This document shows positions 10,480-13,906 of a stretch of 13,906 nucleotides of DNA, one piece after another. Within the stretch, counting starts at the first letter, position 1. Each line of letters opens with the position of its first letter. Source of the stretch: Tardiphaga sp. (GTDB lineage: Bacteria > Pseudomonadota > Alphaproteobacteria > Rhizobiales > Xanthobacteraceae); contig JAQGJY010000130.1 of NCBI GenBank assembly GCA_028290325.1, positions 1 to 13,906 on the forward strand, written 5' to 3'. The notes beneath the pieces are model-generated. The model was not told where the DNA came from. It did no database searches and saw only the letters and a program-made list of their open reading frames with translations. The position numbers were made by a program, and so were the translations under genes.

Positions 10480-11499
10480 TTGACCCAACCCGCCGACTAC
10501 CGCGAGCCGCCGCGCCTGCTGGCCCGCATCGAATCCTGGCCGATCGCGGGCAGCTTCACGATCAGCCGGGGGGCCAAGACCGAGGCCGCCGTCGTGATGG
10601 CGGAGATCAGCCATCGCGGACGGACCGGGCGCGGCGAATGCGTGCCCTATGCGCGCTACGGCGAGACGCCGCAGGCGACGCTGGCGGCGATCATGGCGAT
10701 GCAGGACGCTTTCGCTGACGGGATCGACCGCGCCGCGTTGCAGACCCTGATGCCGGCCGGCGCGGCCCGCAACGCGCTGGATTGCGCGTTACTCGATCTG
10801 GAAGCCAAGGTCGCGGGCGTGCGGGTGTGGGATCTGCTCGGCCGCGACCCGCCGCGCCCCTGCACCACGGCCTTTACGATTTCGCTCGGCACGCCCGAGG
10901 CGATGGCCGCCGCCACCGCCAAGGCCGCGCATCGGCCCTTGCTGAAGATCAAGCTCGGCGGCGCGGATGAACTTGGAGGCGACGAGGCGCGGATCGCGGC
11001 CGTGCGCAAGGCCGCGCCGGAATCTGAACTGATCGTCGATGCCAACGAAGCGTGGACGCCGGACAATCTGGAGCGCCACCTCACGGCCTGCGCCCATGCC
11101 GGCGTCACATTGGTCGAGCAGCCGCTGCCGGCCGGCCAGGACAGCGCGCTGGCGACGATCCGGCGGCCGATGTCGGTCTGCGCCGACGAGAGCGTGCATG
11201 ACCGCGCCTCGCTGGCCGGGCTGCGCGACCGCTACGACGCGATCAACATCAAGCTCGACAAAACCGGCGGCCTCACCGAAGCGCTGGCGATGGCCGACGA
11301 GGCCCGCGCGCTCGGCCTCGACATCATGGTCGGCTGCATGGTCGCGACATCGCTGTCGATGGCGCCGGCGATGTTGCTGACGCAGCAGGCGCGCTTCGTC
11401 GATCTCGACGGGCCGTTGCTGCTGGCGAACGATCGCGACGACGCCCTGCGTTATGACGGCAGCACGGTCCATCCGCCCGACGCGGAGCTGTGGGGCTGA
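10480..11499 (+). CDS. Enolase-superfamily dipeptide epimerase (L-Ala-D/L-Glu epimerase) or DgcA-type N-acyl-Glu racemase
   Basis: 339 residues from a TTG start at 10480; no in-frame ATG gives a sensible N-terminus. The capping domain comes first, then the barrel (from about 125). The catalytic set of the muconate-lactonizing/AEE group is complete: K156-x-K158 (KIKLGG), metal ligands Asp187 (VDANEAW), Glu213 (VEQPLP) and Asp236 (CADES), and the opposite-face base Lys258 (NIKLDKTGG). Asp308-Leu-Asp310 (FVDLDGP) matches the DxD motif that holds the substrate's amino end in L-Ala-D/L-Glu epimerases. Those enzymes turn L-Ala-D-Glu from murein peptides into L-Ala-L-Glu. Related enzymes in this bacterial group are also described as N-acetyl-D-Glu racemase (DgcA), which works with the DUF1611 protein DgcN. 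No dgcN or murein-recycling gene is present here, so the substrate remains open. It converges with the MFS gene 29 bp downstream. Confidence 0.88.
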   Translation: MTQPADYREPPRLLARIESWPIAGSFTISRGAKTEAAVVMAEISHRGRTGRGECVPYARYGETPQATLAAIMAMQDAFADGIDRAALQTLMPAGAARNALDCALLDLEAKVAGVRVWDLLGRDPPRPCTTAFTISLGTPEAMAAATAKAAHRPLLKIKLGGADELGGDEARIAAVRKAAPESELIVDANEAWTPDNLERHLTACAHAGVTLVEQPLPAGQDSALATIRRPMSVCADESVHDRASLAGLRDRYDAINIKLDKTGGLTEALAMADEARALGLDIMVGCMVATSLSMAPAMLLTQQARFVDLDGPLLLANDRDDALRYDGSTVHPPDAELWG

Positions 11500-11528
11500 A
11501 TCGGCAGGCTGATATTCCCGGAACGACG

Positions 11529-12713
11529 TTACGTCGCCACCCTATTGCGCCCCATCGCCATCACCACCGCCGCGACCAACGCCATCGCCGCCATCAGATA
11601 ATACAGCCCCTGCCCGATCTGCGCGTAGATCGGGCCGGACACGACTGCCGTGCCGGCCATCACGATCCCCGTCGCCGCCGCGAGGTAACCCTGCGCGCGG
11701 GCGATGAATTCGCCGGGCACATGGCGCTGCAGCAGGCTCATCGTCGCCACCAGCGTCAGCCCGAACGTGATGCCATGCGACAATTGCACCAGCGCCAGCA
11801 GCGCCAGCGGCGGTGACTGCGCGATCACGATCCAGCGCGCCACCGCGCACAACGCGGCGACGATCACCAAGGTCGCGGGCGGCCAGCGCAGACGCGGCGA
11901 CAGCGCGAACAAGACGATCTCCGCCAGCACGCCGAGCACCCACAGCATCGCGATCGTGAGCCCGCCGATGCCGTCGTTCTGCCAGGCGATCGAGGCGAAG
12001 GTGTAATAGGCGGCGTGGCTGCCTTGGGTCAGCGCGGATGCGATGATGATCGCCAGAAATCCGGGATCGCGCAGCAGGGTCGGTGCCGGCCTGTCGGCCA
12101 GATCGCGCGGCGGCGAAGCCGGCGTCGGCTGCAAGGCCAGGCTCGCCACGGCGCCGCACGCCGCCATCGCGGCGATCACCCAGATCACATGGCGCGCCGC
12201 GATGGTCTGGATCATCAGGCCGCAGCCGAGCGCGCCGACCACAAACGCCGCCGAGCCCCACAGCCGCAGCGGCCCGTAATCGAGCCCATAACGCGTCACC
12301 GCCTTCAGCGCGTAGCCGTCGGTCAGCGGCACCGTCGGGGTCCACAGGATCGCGGTGATGGCGTAGACCACCAGCACCGCGCAAGGTCCATTGAAAGGCT
12401 CGCGCAGCAGTCCGAGCACCGCGAATCCGAGGGTCGTCGCGAACGCCGTGAGAATCAACGCGGCGCGCAAGCCGCGGCGACGCTCGGCGGCGGCGGTGAT
12501 GAACGGCAATGTCGTGAACCGCGTGATCGACGGCACCGCGATGATGATGCCGATCCAGGACGGATCGATGCCGATCGCCTTCAGCCACACCGGAAAGAAC
12601 GGCAGATGCGTGCCGACGACGCCGAACACCGCGCCATAAAACAGCGCGAGCCGCACGGCGAACCGGCGACTCTCGGCGGCGGACACGATGGGGATTTCAG
12701 TTGAGACGGGCAT
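11529..12713 (-). CDS. MFS transporter, HcaT/MFS_1-like family
   Basis: 394 residues from the ATG at 12713 (MPVSTEIPIVSAAESRRFAVRLALFYGAVFG). An upstream in-frame ATG at 12791 would add a polar leader and nearly reach the divergent gene, so I prefer the shorter form, although no clear Shine-Dalgarno supports it. About 12 hydrophobic spans are evident. GTHLPFFPVWLKAIGIDPSWIG (residues 34-55) and DYGPLRLWGSAAFVVG (145-160) resemble the 3-phenylpropionate transporter HcaT and the nucleoside-symporter-like MFS group. The central loop (about 205-225, PTPASPPRDLADRP) separates the six-helix halves. It is a probable proton-driven solute carrier of the inner membrane, but the substrate cannot be read from the sequence. 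The adjacent epimerase is convergent, so the two are not co-transcribed and a shared role should not be assumed. Confidence 0.85.
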   Translation of the reverse strand: MPVSTEIPIVSAAESRRFAVRLALFYGAVFGVVGTHLPFFPVWLKAIGIDPSWIGIIIAVPSITRFTTLPFITAAAERRRGLRAALILTAFATTLGFAVLGLLREPFNGPCAVLVVYAITAILWTPTVPLTDGYALKAVTRYGLDYGPLRLWGSAAFVVGALGCGLMIQTIAARHVIWVIAAMAACGAVASLALQPTPASPPRDLADRPAPTLLRDPGFLAIIIASALTQGSHAAYYTFASIAWQNDGIGGLTIAMLWVLGVLAEIVLFALSPRLRWPPATLVIVAALCAVARWIVIAQSPPLALLALVQLSHGITFGLTLVATMSLLQRHVPGEFIARAQGYLAAATGIVMAGTAVVSGPIYAQIGQGLYYLMAAMALVAAVVMAMGRNRVAT

Positions 12714-12798
12714 CAATTCAATTGCGATTCGGGCAGGTTCGTGTTGATCGTAGCAAGATGGCGCGGTGATTTGCGCGCCGGTTGGTTGCAAACGATCA
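12714..12798. promoter_or_regulatory. Short divergent promoter region with palindrome
   Basis: 85 bp between the MFS gene and the divergent hypothetical gene. CAATTCAATTG (12714-12724) is a perfect 5-1-5 palindrome touching the MFS start codon, where an operator or initiation-region structure could sit. A GATTC (GANTC) site follows at 12726-12730. I find no strong -35/-10 pair on either strand, and no Shine-Dalgarno before either start. Confidence 0.35.
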
Positions 12799-13899
12799 AT
12801 GGCTGAGGACGCATTCGCTTTATCGCCGATTTCCGCGCGCGCGTCGCTGCCCAGCGAAGCCGACTACGGAGCGATTCGCGACGCGTTCATGGAAACCGCG
12901 CGTGGCCGCTGGTTTCTCGACGAATTTGCCCGCCGCAACCGCAATGCCGATACGGCTCAGGTGCTCGACGCGGTCGCGCGCATCGAGGCCGGGCTCGGGG
13001 TGGGCGCATCAGCATCCACGCCGGCGCAGCCATCTAGCGATGCGATTCGCGATGCCCTCCTGGATACGATTCGCCCAATGATCGCGGACGCACGCGCCGC
13101 CGTCGCTGCGGCGATGATCAGCTCGGACAGCACGGAAACGCTGGCCGGCGGCCGGCGCGCGGCGCGCATCATCCGCGAAATTTCATGGTCATTGCGCGAG
13201 ACCGGCACCGATCCGCGGATCTGCAATATTCTCGACGCGCAATTGCTGGCGCTCGATGCCGTGCACGATCATGCCGAGGCCGACATGCGGTCCGCAATGA
13301 TCGGGGAGGCGTTCGACGACCTGATCTTGCGGGTCGAGGCATTGGCGAGCGGCTCAGGGCCGCTCCAAACCCCGCCGCAACCGGAGCCGATCGAGCGCGT
13401 CGGCGCCAATGTTCCCGCCGCCGAACCGGACGTCGGGATCGCGCCGTGGGTCGAGGCGGCGCCGCCGGAGCCGGTGGCGCAGCAGCCGGAACCCCCAGTG
13501 GTCGCGGCGCAGCCGGCACCGCCGGTCGCGCTGGCCGCCGAGGAGCCGTGGTCCGCACCGACGGATGACGAACTGGCCGACGACGACGCCGTGCTCGATC
13601 TGATCGCGATGGAAATGACCGCGCCCGAGATCGCTGACGTCGAGGAATGCGAGCGCGGCGACGACGCCATCGCGGAGGTCGACGACCTGACCAACAGCAT
13701 CGCGCCGGACATGATCGCCGCGCCGATGCCGGCGCCGGTGGCGATGGCTGCGGCGGCTGCGGAGCCTCCGCCGGCCGAGGCGTCGCTTGGTGCGGCGCTG
13801 ATCGCCAGCGGCATCGTGCGGCAGCCACGCCGCGAGAGCGACGCGCTGGCGCCGTTCCGCCGCATGAGCCAGGCCGAGAAGATCGCGTTTTTTTCGTAA
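12799..13899 (+). CDS. Conserved-looking hypothetical protein with ARGRWFL domain and acidic Pro/Ala-rich linker
   Basis: I do not recognise a function. 366 residues from the ATG at 12799 (MAEDAFALSP); a GTG at 12766 in the same frame would add 11 residues without homologous character. Residues 20-63 (ADYGAIRDAFMETARGRWFLDEFARRNRNADTAQVLDAVARIE) form a helical block whose ETARGRWFL and ARRNRNADT words I recall from uncharacterised Hyphomicrobiales proteins. Residues about 81-183 are a second helical block. Residues about 185-330 are low-complexity Pro/Ala with acidic clusters (DDELADDDAV). The end (about 327-366) is ordered again, closing in APFRRMSQAEKIAFFS, a short motif that may be a docking tail. 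No signal peptide or membrane segment is seen, so it is probably cytoplasmic. The helical middle loosely recalls CheZ-like or scaffold proteins, but no catalytic motif supports that. It diverges from the MFS gene and ends 7 bp before the window's right edge. Confidence 0.8.
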   Translation: MAEDAFALSPISARASLPSEADYGAIRDAFMETARGRWFLDEFARRNRNADTAQVLDAVARIEAGLGVGASASTPAQPSSDAIRDALLDTIRPMIADARAAVAAAMISSDSTETLAGGRRAARIIREISWSLRETGTDPRICNILDAQLLALDAVHDHAEADMRSAMIGEAFDDLILRVEALASGSGPLQTPPQPEPIERVGANVPAAEPDVGIAPWVEAAPPEPVAQQPEPPVVAAQPAPPVALAAEEPWSAPTDDELADDDAVLDLIAMEMTAPEIADVEECERGDDAIAEVDDLTNSIAPDMIAAPMPAPVAMAAAAAEPPPAEASLGAALIASGIVRQPRRESDALAPFRRMSQAEKIAFFS

Positions 13900-13906
13900 A
13901 CGGTCG

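Noticed and set aside
11490..12704. Plus-strand frames opposite the MFS gene (for example 12015-12704)
   Set aside because: Arg/His/Gln-rich shadow translations opposite a clear 12-span membrane protein.

Overview
The window is GC-rich, tightly packed DNA that looks like the chromosome of an alphaproteobacterium of the Bradyrhizobium/Rhodopseudomonas group (Nitrobacteraceae, Hyphomicrobiales). This placement rests on base composition, a ferredoxin resembling the palustrisredoxin class, a candidate CtrA box, and a giant coiled-coil protein of a kind I associate with polar-growing Hyphomicrobiales. It is inference from the sequence; no search was run. I see no phage, insertion sequence, CRISPR array, tRNA or rRNA.

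Layout. Positions 1-152 hold the 3' end of a hot-dog thioesterase gene (+). On the minus strand follow a [2Fe-2S] ferredoxin (261-581) and a small Hpt phosphotransfer protein (680-1045). A 325-bp divergent control region carries five TTAA cores, including a perfect TTAA-N7-TTAAC CtrA-type box at 1205-1220. On its other side starts a 1905-residue protein (1371-7088, +). A perfect bidirectional terminator (7115-7144) separates it from a minus-strand lipid-transport operon, mlaE-mlaF-mlaD in transcription order (10248 down to 7326), in which a STAS domain is fused to the permease. Then come an enolase-superfamily dipeptide epimerase/N-acyl-glutamate racemase-type gene (10480-11499, +), a convergent MFS transporter of the HcaT-like class (11529-12713, -), and a divergent conserved hypothetical protein (12799-13899, +).

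The most interesting object is the giant protein. It has two membrane segments near the N-terminus, then about 1,467 residues without a single proline. Within these lie 101 consecutive 11-residue repeats (residues 263-1373) with no phase slip. Eleven perfectly ungapped 44-residue (132-bp) tandem copies lie inside that run. A disordered Pro-rich linker and a compact C-terminal domain follow. The architecture matches what I recall of the Growth Pole Ring protein (GPR) of Agrobacterium and RgsE of Sinorhizobium, giant apolipoprotein-like proteins needed for unipolar growth.

The neighbouring Hpt gene, reading away from the same control region with its CtrA-type box, suggests a link between cell-cycle phosphorelay and the polar-growth scaffold. 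That link is a hypothesis. The Mla-type operon would handle phospholipid traffic between the membranes. The ferredoxin, epimerase and MFS genes look like ordinary housekeeping or catabolic neighbours.
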